A stretch of DNA of 19,307 nucleotides, from the NCBI GenBank assembly GCA_002394165.1, contig DGTA01000108.1, positions 1 through 19,307 of the forward strand. Reading direction: 5' to 3'. A model generated the notes under the pieces. That model searched no databases, was not told the DNA's origin, and was given only the letters and a program-made list of their open reading frames with translations. The DNA is from Lachnospiraceae bacterium UBA4348. GTDB taxonomy: Bacteria; Bacillota; Clostridia; Lachnospirales; Lachnospiraceae. Positions within the stretch are counted from its first letter, which is position 1, and each line of letters begins with the position of its first letter. This document shows, one piece after another, positions 1-7,691 of this stretch. The position numbers and the translations under genes were made by a program.

Positions 1-560
1 ATGTGTTCAACATCCTGCTGCAGGTACTGGACGAGGGCCATATCACCGACTCCCAGGGCAGGAGGGTGGATTTCAAGAATACCATCCTGATCATGACCTC
101 CAACGCGGGAGCGGCTGCGGCGCAGAATCCCAGGGCCCTGGGCTTCGGCCTTTCCGGCAGCGAGACCCACAGCTATGAGAAGATGAAGGAAGGCGTCCTC
201 GAGGCGGTCCGGGAGATCTTCAAACCGGAGTTTTTGAACCGTATCGATGACACCATCGTCTTCCACGCGCTGACGAAGGATGAGATCGGCCAGATCACGC
301 GCCTGCTGTGCGATAACCTTGCGAAGCGCTGCAAAGAGCAGATGAATATCACGCTCCGCATCAGCAGCCAGATGCGCGACCTGATCGCTCAGAAGGGCTA
401 TGACGTGAAGTACGGGGCGAGGCCGCTTAGGCGCGCCGTCCTGACCATGGTGGAGGATCCGCTCTCGGAGGAGATCCTGAAGGGAAATATCAAAGAGCAT
501 GACAAGGTGAGCGTCCGGGTAAAGGACGGCAAGGCTCATTTTGTTGCGGAGAAGAAATAA
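1..560 (+). CDS. clpC: ATP-dependent Clp protease ATP-binding subunit ClpC, C-terminal part (5' truncated by window)
   Basis: This is the C-terminal end of an AAA+ unfoldase of the ClpC/HSP100 family, which feeds substrates to the ClpP peptidase in the cytoplasm. The frame is open to the window edge. The GTG at base 3 is an internal valine codon, since family members read DVFNILLQVLD here, so the real start lies upstream. Visible parts of the second AAA+ module, numbered from base 3, are the sensor-1 TSN (residues 32-34), the FLNRID arginine-finger region (77-82) and the sensor-2 motif GARPLRR (138-144). These are followed by the small D2 C-terminal domain. radA begins 4 bases after the stop, the usual order at the end of the ctsR-mcsA-mcsB-clpC-radA stress operon of Firmicutes, so co-transcription is likely. 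ClpC rather than ClpB or ClpE is inferred mainly from this context. Confidence 0.93.
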   Translation, partial: VFNILLQVLDEGHITDSQGRRVDFKNTILIMTSNAGAAAAQNPRALGFGLSGSETHSYEKMKEGVLEAVREIFKPEFLNRIDDTIVFHALTKDEIGQITRLLCDNLAKRCKEQMNITLRISSQMRDLIAQKGYDVKYGARPLRRAVLTMVEDPLSEEILKGNIKEHDKVSVRVKDGKAHFVAEKK

Positions 561-564
561 TCAT

Positions 565-1929
<1,365 letters not shown>

Positions 1930-1944
1930 CAGAAGTATTAAAAT

Positions 1945-2140
1945 AACAACACCGGACAAATTCAAAGGATCTTCAGCCAGTTGCCGCTCTTGAAAATGCT
2001 GCGCCGCCTATCAGACGCATTCTGCGCAAACTCGCGTTCTGACGAACGCTCAGACAGTGCTCCGAATGCGTCCGCTATGCTCGCATTTTCTGCAGCGGCG
2101 GCCCAAGCTGAAGGTCCTTTTGAATTTGTCCGTTGTTGTT
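1945..2140. repeat. Long imperfect palindrome (hairpin element A) between radA and the LCP gene
   Basis: A single-axis inverted repeat fills the convergent gap. The outer arms are 1945-1977 and 2106-2140; they share GGACAAATTCAAA and CTTCAGC with a few mismatches. Inner arms are 1983-1999 with 2083-2099 (GCCGCT...GAAAATGC), 2013-2022 with 2064-2073 (GACGCATTC), and a tip GCGTTC-TGAC-GAACGC at 2034-2049. All centres fall at about 2041-2043, so as RNA it would make one rod of nearly 200 nt. I see no ORF of its own. The right end overlaps the stop codon of the LCP gene. Its core is unrelated to elements B and C, but like them it sits beside a GGACTGTCC/AGAACCGTCC module. It could be a non-autonomous mobile repeat or a bidirectional terminator. 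Confidence 0.85.
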
Positions 2141-3050
2141 AATTTTCTTCTTTTACAAGGACTGTCCCCGTGTCAGTCTCTGCTGACACAGAACCGTCCT
2201 CTGTCATATAAATGCACTGCTGCATTTTGGCGGACATCGGCCCGATATCCGGCACGAGGTACCCGTCCAGCCTGCGGTACATTCCCTCCAGCGGGATCTG
2301 ATAGCGCTCGGAGTAATAGGGGACGATCACCGGGATCTGCAGGACCATTTTCATGATGTCGGTCATGGTCATGTTGTGGGTGACGAAGGGCAGGACGCGG
2401 GCGATGTAGGAGGCTACCTGCGTTGGCTTTAAGGTGCCCAGCCGGTAGATCAGCTCCGCTACGACGTCCAGGCCGCGGGTGCTCACGTCCAGCGTCTCGA
2501 ATTCGGGCATGTTGATCACTTCCGCTACGTCCGACATGCTGATCGCGGCGTAGTGGTCGATGGGGATGCCGTAATTGGCCTGAATGGTCTCGGACATCTT
2601 CGGACCGCCGCCGATGGCGTACACCTTGGCGAGGGATCCGCTGCCGACCCCCGGGATGTCCACGTAGGTATGGACATTGTAGTTGCAGAAATAACACTGT
2701 TTGTGGTTATGGTTGATGGTCATGGTAATGACGGCCTGCGCGGCGGGGCGCTGTTCCTCCCCCTCCTTTTCCGGGGCGGAGGTGCCGACGATCAGGAAGG
2801 TGATGGTATTCTCCAGCAGGGAGGCAGGGACTTCTTTTACTTCCTGCACATGATATACATCCGCCGCGTGAACCGGTTCAGTCTCGGTCTCGAGCAGCGA
2901 GGTCATGAGAGTGACGTCCTCATCCCGCAGGTAGTTCATCCTTCCCAGATAAAAACGGAGGATGAAAAAAACCGCGGCCGCAGCGGCCGCCAGAAGCAGT
3001 ATGATGATCGTGACAACAAGGCGGGTGTTCTTTTTCTTTTTCGGCTCCAC
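2139..3050 (-). CDS. LytR-CpsA-Psr (LCP) family protein, degenerate
   Basis: LCP enzymes are membrane-anchored phosphotransferases that attach teichoic acids or polysaccharides to peptidoglycan. This 303-residue protein has a lysine-rich N-terminus, one membrane segment at about residues 11-33, and then LCP hallmarks: NTITFLIVGTS (81-91), a TYVDIPG core (128-134) and GIPIDHYAA (161-169). Two features are odd. The catalytic RDTYV arginine and aspartate are replaced (V126, H127). The region after residue 178 jumps quickly to the C-terminal segment, with no recognisable ALxYxRxR block. The last ~22 residues are encoded by a repeat module. I chose GTG 3050 because GGGAGGAGA lies 5-6 bases upstream; ATG 3077 has its ribosome site directly against the codon. 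Membership is fairly sure, enzyme activity doubtful. Confidence 0.8.
   Translation of the reverse strand: MEPKKKKNTRLVVTIIILLLAAAAAAVFFILRFYLGRMNYLRDEDVTLMTSLLETETEPVHAADVYHVQEVKEVPASLLENTITFLIVGTSAPEKEGEEQRPAAQAVITMTINHNHKQCYFCNYNVHTYVDIPGVGSGSLAKVYAIGGGPKMSETIQANYGIPIDHYAAISMSDVAEVINMPEFETLDVSTRGLDVVAELIYRLGTLKPTQVASYIARVLPFVTHNMTMTDIMKMVLQIPVIVPYYSERYQIPLEGMYRRLDGYLVPDIGPMSAKMQQCIYMTEDGSVSAETDTGTVLVKEEN
2155..2206 (+). repeat. GGACTGTCC/AGAACCGTCC module, copy A
   Basis: A short REP-like module contains GGACTGTCCCC, an inverted repeat GTGTCAG...CTGACAC and AGAACCGTCC. Related copies lie at 9098-9140, 16532-16579 and 16753-16804, with a half copy at 8912-8931. This copy is inside the reverse-strand LCP gene and encodes its last residues. 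Confidence 0.85.
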
Positions 3051-3090
3051 GATTCTCCTCCCGGCGCGGAGGAGCATCCCTCCGGCAAAG

Positions 3091-3119
3091 TTGACAGTTC
3101 AGTATAAAAACGGTACAAT
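3091..3119 (+). promoter_or_regulatory. Sigma-A promoter of degV-marR
   Basis: TTGACA (3091-3096), a 17-base spacer and TACAAT (3114-3119) make a near-consensus promoter. Transcription should start near 3126, giving an ~80-base leader to the degV start. Confidence 0.8.
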
Positions 3120-3128
3120 CTGAGTGAA
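3101..3128 (-). promoter_or_regulatory. Putative promoter for the LCP gene
   Basis: On the reverse strand, TTCACT (bases 3123-3128) and TATACT (bases 3101-3106) are separated by 16 bases. The site overlaps the divergent degV promoter, and its -35 box touches the palindrome at 3126-3149, so both directions could share control. The -35 box is weak. Confidence 0.4.
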
Positions 3129-3149
3129 TTGTTGACGGTTCAACAATTC
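3126..3149. promoter_or_regulatory. Perfect palindrome at the degV transcription start, likely repressor operator
   Basis: GAATTGTTGA and TCAACAATTC (10-bp arms, 3126-3135 and 3140-3149) surround the loop CGGT. The site begins where transcription should start and overlaps the -35 box of the divergent LCP promoter. Its size and AT-rich symmetric arms fit a MarR-type dimer site, and a marR gene is the second gene of this operon. Autoregulation is inferred. There is no T-run after it, so it is not a terminator. Confidence 0.65.
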
Positions 3150-3206
3150 TGCAGCCAGAAATGATATTCAGAAGTTACTTAAATAACATAACAAGGAGCC
3201 GAGACG

Positions 3207-4100
3207 ATGTCAAATTACGTGCTTTACACTGATGCAGCAGCCGACATTCCTGCGCATTATTTTGATGAATATGAGATCCGCACCATCCCGATGGATTATC
3301 TGCTGAACGGCAGGTCCATCACATTCTATACCGAATCGAAGGATCGGAACCGGATCTGTGAGGAATTGTACAAGGCGCAGAAGGAAGATGCCGATGTGCA
3401 CACTTCACAGATCACCATTTTTCACTATCTTGAGTCATGGGAGAAGGAGCTGAAAGAGGGAAAGGATATTCTTTACCTGTGTTTCTCCTCCGGACTATCT
3501 TCCACCTATAATAACGCCCTGGTGGCCGCGGGCCAGCTGGAGGAAAAATACCCCGATAGGAAGATCGTTGTGGTCGACACTCTTTCAGGAACCACCGGAC
3601 AGGGCATCATTGTTGTCCTGGCTGCAAAGGATATGGCGGCGGGAGCGTCCCTCGAGGAGACGAAGGCCCATATGGAGCAGATCATCCCGTACATGTGCCA
3701 TCGGTTCATGGTGGGCGACCTGGGATACCTGCGCAAGGGCGGCCGCGTTTCCGCGACGGCGGCAGCTGTGGGCACGCTTCTGAGCATCAAGCCCCTGCTG
3801 ATCATCGACGAGGTGGGCAAGCTTCAGGTGGTCGCCAAGGTGAGAGGGGAGAAAGCCGCTCTGCGGTCGATCGTGCAAAGCTGCAAAAAGCAGCTGGGCG
3901 CTCCCGGGACCCCGAAGATATTCTTCATCTCCCATTCCTGCCATTACGAGGAGGCGGAGGCGCTTAAGAAGCAGATCCTGGAAGAGTGCGGGGAGGATAC
4001 GATCGTCGAATGTGTCCCCCAGTCCCCGATCATCGGCGTCCATACAGGTCCCCGCTTTTTTGCCGTCTGCGGCTTCGGCCTTAACAGGAAAGAGAGCTGA
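3207..4100 (+). CDS. DegV family protein (fatty-acid-binding, FakB-like)
   Basis: DegV proteins bind a fatty acid in a buried pocket. Characterised members (FakB) present it to the kinase FakA for incorporation into phospholipid. The 297-residue length is typical. Family motifs are the N-terminal YTDAAADIP (residues 7-15), a TSQIT segment (66-70), the serine-rich FSSGLSSTYNNA (93-104) that contacts the carboxylate, and a GDLGYLRKGGR stretch in the second half. ATG 3207 has an AAGGAG ribosome site 9 bases upstream. The following marR gene lies 55 bases away on the same strand with no terminator between, so the two form an operon behind the promoter at 3091. No fakA kinase gene is present in this window, so the ligand and role stay open. 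Confidence 0.92.
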   Translation: MSNYVLYTDAAADIPAHYFDEYEIRTIPMDYLLNGRSITFYTESKDRNRICEELYKAQKEDADVHTSQITIFHYLESWEKELKEGKDILYLCFSSGLSSTYNNALVAAGQLEEKYPDRKIVVVDTLSGTTGQGIIVVLAAKDMAAGASLEETKAHMEQIIPYMCHRFMVGDLGYLRKGGRVSATAAAVGTLLSIKPLLIIDEVGKLQVVAKVRGEKAALRSIVQSCKKQLGAPGTPKIFFISHSCHYEEAEALKKQILEECGEDTIVECVPQSPIIGVHTGPRFFAVCGFGLNRKES

Positions 4101-4155
4101 CCGGCCAGGCAGCAGCAAAACACCGGAAACACCAGACATTGCGAGGAGTGACAAC

Positions 4156-4617
4156 ATGCAGATCGATCAGCGATACCGCCAATTCACGACGGCTGTGATG
4201 GGCATCGCCTACAGCCTGCAGCGCATCCGCGGAGCAGCCCTGAAGGATTTTCAGCTGAGCGGACAGCCCATTAACTGTATTTTTTACCTGGATCGTTTTC
4301 CCGAAGGCCTGACCCCGGGAGAGATCACCAGGCTGTCCATGGAGGATAAAGCCTCCATTTCAAGGAGCCTGAACCTGCTCCGGGAAAGAGGATTTGTCGA
4401 CGGCAGCGGACAGGACGGCCGGAAATACAAGATCCGCTACGTCCTCACGGAAAAGGGAAAGGAAGCGGCCTCGGTCCTGCACAGGAAGATCCGCGAGGCG
4501 GTGGAGGCCGGCGGCAGGACGTTGTCAGCGGAGGAGAGAAATATTTTTTACAGCGCTCTGGAGGAAGTCAATGAAAATCTCCGGAACTATACAGCCTCTA
4601 TCCTTGCCGGAAACTGA
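4156..4617 (+). CDS. MarR family transcriptional regulator
   Basis: A 153-residue winged-helix regulator of the MarR type, which binds palindromic DNA as a dimer and usually represses its own operon. The middle of the protein carries the recognition region: LTPGEITRLSMEDKASISR followed by LNLLRERGFVDG. Next come the wing (GQDGRKYKIRYVLTEKGK) and a C-terminal dimerisation helix. ATG 4156 is preceded by GAGGAG with 7 bases of spacing. An upstream in-frame start at 4012 would overlap degV by 89 bases and is unlikely. The palindrome at 3126-3149 is the obvious candidate target. The effector is unknown; pairing with a lipid-binding DegV suggests a fatty-acid link similar to FabT, but this is inference. 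Confidence 0.9.
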   Translation: MQIDQRYRQFTTAVMGIAYSLQRIRGAALKDFQLSGQPINCIFYLDRFPEGLTPGEITRLSMEDKASISRSLNLLRERGFVDGSGQDGRKYKIRYVLTEKGKEAASVLHRKIREAVEAGGRTLSAEERNIFYSALEEVNENLRNYTASILAGN

Positions 4618-4696
4618 GAGACAAAAAACAGATTGAGGGCCGAAAGAATAAAGAAAGATTTAAGAGTTTGGGGTGGATTTATAAAATCGTTTCGCA

Positions 4697-4702
4697 TATA
4701 CT
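4697..4702 (+). promoter_or_regulatory. Possible -10 box for the SH3-repeat gene
   Basis: TATACT lies 49 bases before the start codon in the 133-base gap after marR. No convincing -35 box is seen at the proper distance. An inverted TCAAC/GTTGA pair (4711-4715, 4729-4733) lies just downstream and resembles half-sites of the 3126 palindrome. Confidence 0.3.
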
Positions 4703-4750
4703 GAAGATAGTCAACCTGAACTGAACCTGTTGATTGAGGAGGGAAAAGAT

Positions 4751-5986
4751 ATGAAATCAAGACTGACAACTTTCGCAGCTGTTCTCCTTATTGCAGCAGC
4801 GGTGCTGTTCGCCTTCCCGGCCATGGCCAATAACGGCGGGGTCGACAGCCCCTACACCAATGGCGGCAATGTGTATACCGTCATGGTACCCGACGGCTAT
4901 CTGGCGCTGAGGAATGCCACCGCCTTTGATGCATCCAATGAGATCGGCAAGCTGTATACCGGAGATACCGTAAACTTCATCTCTGAGTCCGGTAATTCCA
5001 CTTACTGGTATGTGTATTCGCCGAAGCTGAACAAGAACGGCTATGTGAACAAGAATTATCTGTACCAGAATTCCAGTTCGTTCTCCATGACCGTTAAGGT
5101 CGCGAGCGGCTACCTGGCACTGAGAAATGCCAAGGCTTATGATTCCGCCAATGAGATCGGCAAGCTCTACACCGGCGATACTGTCCAGGTGATGGACAAC
5201 ACGACCGGGCAGTACTGGTATGTCTACTCGGCGAAGCTGAACAAATCCGGCTACGTCAACAAAGATTACCTGGTCGGCACCGTTCCGACCCCGGACTCAA
5301 GCTCCACCACGCCCGGCGGAACCCCGATGACCGTTAAAGTCTCTGACGGCTACCTGGCGCTGAGGAATGCCAAGGCCTTTGACTACAACAACGAGATCGG
5401 CAAGCTCTACACCGGCGACACCGTTTATGTGCAGGATTCTTCTTCCTCAACATACTGGTATGTCTATTCGCCGAAGCTTGGCAAGTACGGGTATGTCAAT
5501 AAGGATTACCTGTACGGATCTGCGCCTTCAACGACGCCGTCCGTGACACCGCCTTCAAGCTACACCGAATACACCGTCAAGGTCTCCGACGGCTATCTGG
5601 CGCTGAGAAATGCCCAGGCCTTCGATGCCAGCAATGAGATCGGCAAGCTTTACACCGGCGACTCTTTCTATGTCACCCAGAGCGGCGGCGGACAGTATTG
5701 GTACGGATATTCGCCGAAGCTGAACAAGTACGGATACGTGAACAGGGATTACCTGACCGGAAACAGCAGCTCGGGTCCGTCCTATGACTATCCGAGGACG
5801 GTCAGCGTTTCTGACGGCTATCTGGCACTGAGGAACGCCAAAGCGTTCGACTACAACAACGAGATCGGCAAGCTGTACTCCGGCGAGACCGTCTACGTCC
5901 AGGACTCCTCCACAGGCCAGTACTGGTATGTGTATTCGAGCAAACTCGGAAAGTACGGATATGTCAATAAGGACTATCTCTACTAA
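4751..5986 (+). CDS. Secreted protein with five SH3-like repeats
   Basis: This 411-residue protein has a signal peptide (hydrophobic residues 8-22, likely cut after AMA at 24-26). Five near-identical bacterial SH3-like units follow at about 42-105, 113-175, 193-255, 274-335 and 349-411. Each unit carries GYLALRNA, NEIGKLYTGD, YWYVYS and GYVNKDYL. The linkers are rich in Ser, Thr, Pro and Gly. There is no catalytic domain and no sortase or lipobox signal. SH3b repeats usually bind peptidoglycan or its peptides, so it probably decorates the wall or acts as a binding partner of the two hydrolases downstream. The start is ATG 4751 after GAGGAGGG; an in-frame TTG at 4730 sits upstream of that ribosome site. 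A strong terminator follows. Confidence 0.88.
   Translation: MKSRLTTFAAVLLIAAAVLFAFPAMANNGGVDSPYTNGGNVYTVMVPDGYLALRNATAFDASNEIGKLYTGDTVNFISESGNSTYWYVYSPKLNKNGYVNKNYLYQNSSSFSMTVKVASGYLALRNAKAYDSANEIGKLYTGDTVQVMDNTTGQYWYVYSAKLNKSGYVNKDYLVGTVPTPDSSSTTPGGTPMTVKVSDGYLALRNAKAFDYNNEIGKLYTGDTVYVQDSSSSTYWYVYSPKLGKYGYVNKDYLYGSAPSTTPSVTPPSSYTEYTVKVSDGYLALRNAQAFDASNEIGKLYTGDSFYVTQSGGGQYWYGYSPKLNKYGYVNRDYLTGNSSSGPSYDYPRTVSVSDGYLALRNAKAFDYNNEIGKLYSGETVYVQDSSTGQYWYVYSSKLGKYGYVNKDYLY
4874..5983 (+). repeat. Five tandem SH3-coding units
   Basis: In-frame DNA repeats of about 186-192 bases occur at 4874-5065, 5087-5275, 5327-5515, 5570-5755 and 5795-5983, separated by variable Ser/Thr/Pro-coding linkers. The protein motifs are more conserved than the third codon positions. 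That suggests older duplications kept by selection rather than very recent copying. Confidence 0.85.
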
Positions 5987-6011
5987 GATTTATTAAGAAA
6001 TGAAGTTTTTT

Positions 6012-6041
6012 GAGGCTGCCTGTGCAGCCTCTTTTTTTTTT
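6012..6041 (+). terminator. Rho-independent terminator of the SH3-repeat gene
   Basis: A perfect 8-bp stem GAGGCTGC/GCAGCCTC with loop CTGT is followed by ten T residues. Confidence 0.93.
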
Positions 6042-6092
6042 GGAGCTTCCGCGCCGGACAGTGGATAAAAACCTCTTATTCGTAATTATATG

Positions 6093-6121
6093 TTGACAAA
6101 TATATTACAAAAATGTAAAAT
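6093..6121 (+). promoter_or_regulatory. Sigma-A promoter of the first NlpC/P60 gene
   Basis: TTGACA (6093-6098), a 17-base spacer and TAAAAT (6116-6121). The leader to the start codon is about 83 bases, with small GC-rich hairpins but no riboswitch I recognise. The promoter of the paralogous gene at 7593-7621 has the same two hexamers and spacing. Confidence 0.85.
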
Positions 6122-6210
6122 AACAGTAATTTTAGCGTAACAAATCCTGCCCGGCGGGCCAAGTGCCTGCGCAGACAGGTCTTGATGAGGGGTTCGAAAA
6201 GAGGTTAAAC

Positions 6211-7425
6211 ATGTTTGGTAAGAAGATCGGCATGAAAAAAAGATGGTTTGCGGTACTGTTCCTGGTGATCGCGCTTTCTTCTCTGAGTGCGGTTCCGACT
6301 TTTGCCGCGTGGAAGAAGGTTTCCGGAAAAACAGTCTGGATGGAGAACGGAAAAAAGGCCGTCGGCTGGAAGAAGATCGGAAATTACTATTTCTACTTTG
6401 ATAAGAACGGCATCCTTCAGACGAGCCGCTGGATCGGCAATTATTATGTGAACGCAAAAGGTGCGAGAGTAAGGGGCCTGGTCGACATCAAGGGCAGCAC
6501 CTATTATTTCTCCGCCAAGACATACGAAGTGGTGAAGGGCAAACGCCTCTCCTGCAACGGCAAGATGTACATTACCGACAAGACCGGCAAGGTGATCAAG
6601 AAAGCCTGGATCGGCGGCAAGTATTTTGCCACCAATACCGGCGCGCTGGTGAAGGGCTTTGCAAAGATCGGAGGCAACCTGTATTTCTTCTACCGCGACT
6701 CCTGCCAGAAGGCGGTCTCGAGGATGGTCTCGACCAAGTCCGGAACGTACTTCTTCATGAAGGACGGCAAAGCGGCCAAGAATAAGCGGGTCAGCTACAA
6801 GAAAAAGATCTACGGCTTCGGCAGCGACGCGAAGATGGTCAAGGGCGGTTTTCTTACCATCGGCAGCCGGAAGTACTATTTCGGCAAGGACGGCGTCATG
6901 GCAACCGGCCTGCAGACCATTAACGGCAGCCAGTATTACTTCGCCAAGAGCGGAGCCATGGCAGTGAACACTTCGTTCACAGTCGGCAAATACATGTACA
7001 CCGTGAACGCCAATGGCGTGGTAACGAAGAAGACGGCGCTTACCCAGGGCCAGACCATCGCCGCCTATGCCAGACAGTTCGTCGGCAATCCCTATGTCTG
7101 GGGCGGAACGAGCCTCACGAGCGGCGCTGACTGCTCCGGCTTCTGCCAGTCGGTCATGGCGCACTTCGGTATCTCCATCCCCAGGGTGGCGGATGACCAG
7201 ATGCATTCCTCTTCGGGTGTCAGCGTAGCGGAGAAGGATATGCTCGCGGGCGACCTGCTGTTCTTCGGCAGCGGAAACTATGCTTCCCACGTGGTCATGT
7301 ATGCGGGCGACGGCATGATCGTGCACGCCAAGGGTGCGGCTTACGGCATCGTATACGAGAGCCTGTCCAAGTACATGGGCGGATACAAGAAGATCCTCGC
7401 AGTGAAGCGCTACTGGGCAAAATGA
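6211..7425 (+). CDS. Secreted NlpC/P60 peptidoglycan hydrolase with wall-binding repeats (paralogue 1)
   Basis: A 404-residue secreted endopeptidase. A signal peptide (cut probably after TFA near residue 32) is followed by aromatic- and glycine-rich wall-binding repeats of the choline/glucan-binding type (YYFDKNG, WIGNYYVNAKG, YFFMKDGK) to about residue 275. The C-terminal NlpC/P60 domain has catalytic Cys308 in GADCSGF, His360 in ASHVVMY and His372. Such enzymes cut D-Glu-to-diamino-acid bonds in peptidoglycan stem peptides. ATG 6211 follows AAGAGG with 6 bases of spacing, the same arrangement as the paralogue; ATG 6232 has no good ribosome site. The gene has its own promoter and terminator. 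Confidence 0.93.
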   Translation: MFGKKIGMKKRWFAVLFLVIALSSLSAVPTFAAWKKVSGKTVWMENGKKAVGWKKIGNYYFYFDKNGILQTSRWIGNYYVNAKGARVRGLVDIKGSTYYFSAKTYEVVKGKRLSCNGKMYITDKTGKVIKKAWIGGKYFATNTGALVKGFAKIGGNLYFFYRDSCQKAVSRMVSTKSGTYFFMKDGKAAKNKRVSYKKKIYGFGSDAKMVKGGFLTIGSRKYYFGKDGVMATGLQTINGSQYYFAKSGAMAVNTSFTVGKYMYTVNANGVVTKKTALTQGQTIAAYARQFVGNPYVWGGTSLTSGADCSGFCQSVMAHFGISIPRVADDQMHSSSGVSVAEKDMLAGDLLFFGSGNYASHVVMYAGDGMIVHAKGAAYGIVYESLSKYMGGYKKILAVKRYWAK

Positions 7426-7481
7426 TCGCTGGCTGAACAGCGAAAACTGTTTCATTTGTTAAATAATTATTTAGAATGCGG

Positions 7482-7547
7482 AACACTCCGTTTCGGCGGC
7501 CGGAAGACTGAGGAAATCAGCCGGCTCTGCTGAAACGGGGTGTTTTT
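7482..7547 (+). terminator. Terminator of the first NlpC/P60 gene
   Basis: A long hairpin pairs AACACTCCGTTTCGGC (from 7482) with GCTGAAACGGGGTGTT (to 7544), allowing G-T pairs, with an inner GGCCGG/CCGGCT stem. A T-run follows at 7543-7547. Confidence 0.8.
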
Positions 7548-7592
7548 CATTTCTTTTCAACGTAGATTTTTTATATTTCCTCCTTAACAAAC

Positions 7593-7621
7593 TTGACACA
7601 GATTTTACGAATATGTAAAAT
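7593..7621 (+). promoter_or_regulatory. Sigma-A promoter of the second NlpC/P60 gene
   Basis: TTGACA (7593-7598), a 17-base spacer and TAAAAT (7616-7621), with the same hexamers and spacing as the promoter at 6093. The spacers also share the ATTACAA/TTTACGA-to-ATG pattern before the -10 box. The leader is about 64 bases. Confidence 0.85.
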
Positions 7622-7691
7622 GGAGGCTGTAGAGTTGGGGAAAAACGGTTAATATTTTCTCATATTTGAGATATTCATAAAGAGGTTTGCG

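Noticed and set aside
4751..5986. CRISPR-like periodicity in the SH3 gene
   Set aside because: The repeats are in-frame protein-coding units of about 190 bases with coding third-position drift, not short identical repeats with unique spacers.
6122..6210. Possible riboswitch (c-di-AMP or c-di-GMP) in the leader of the first NlpC/P60 gene
   Set aside because: The leader is too short and has none of the conserved boxes; only small local hairpins are visible.
6205..7455. Reverse-strand ORF (416 codons) opposite the first NlpC/P60 gene
   Set aside because: The forward frame has a signal peptide, repeats and a full catalytic triad; the reverse frame has none.
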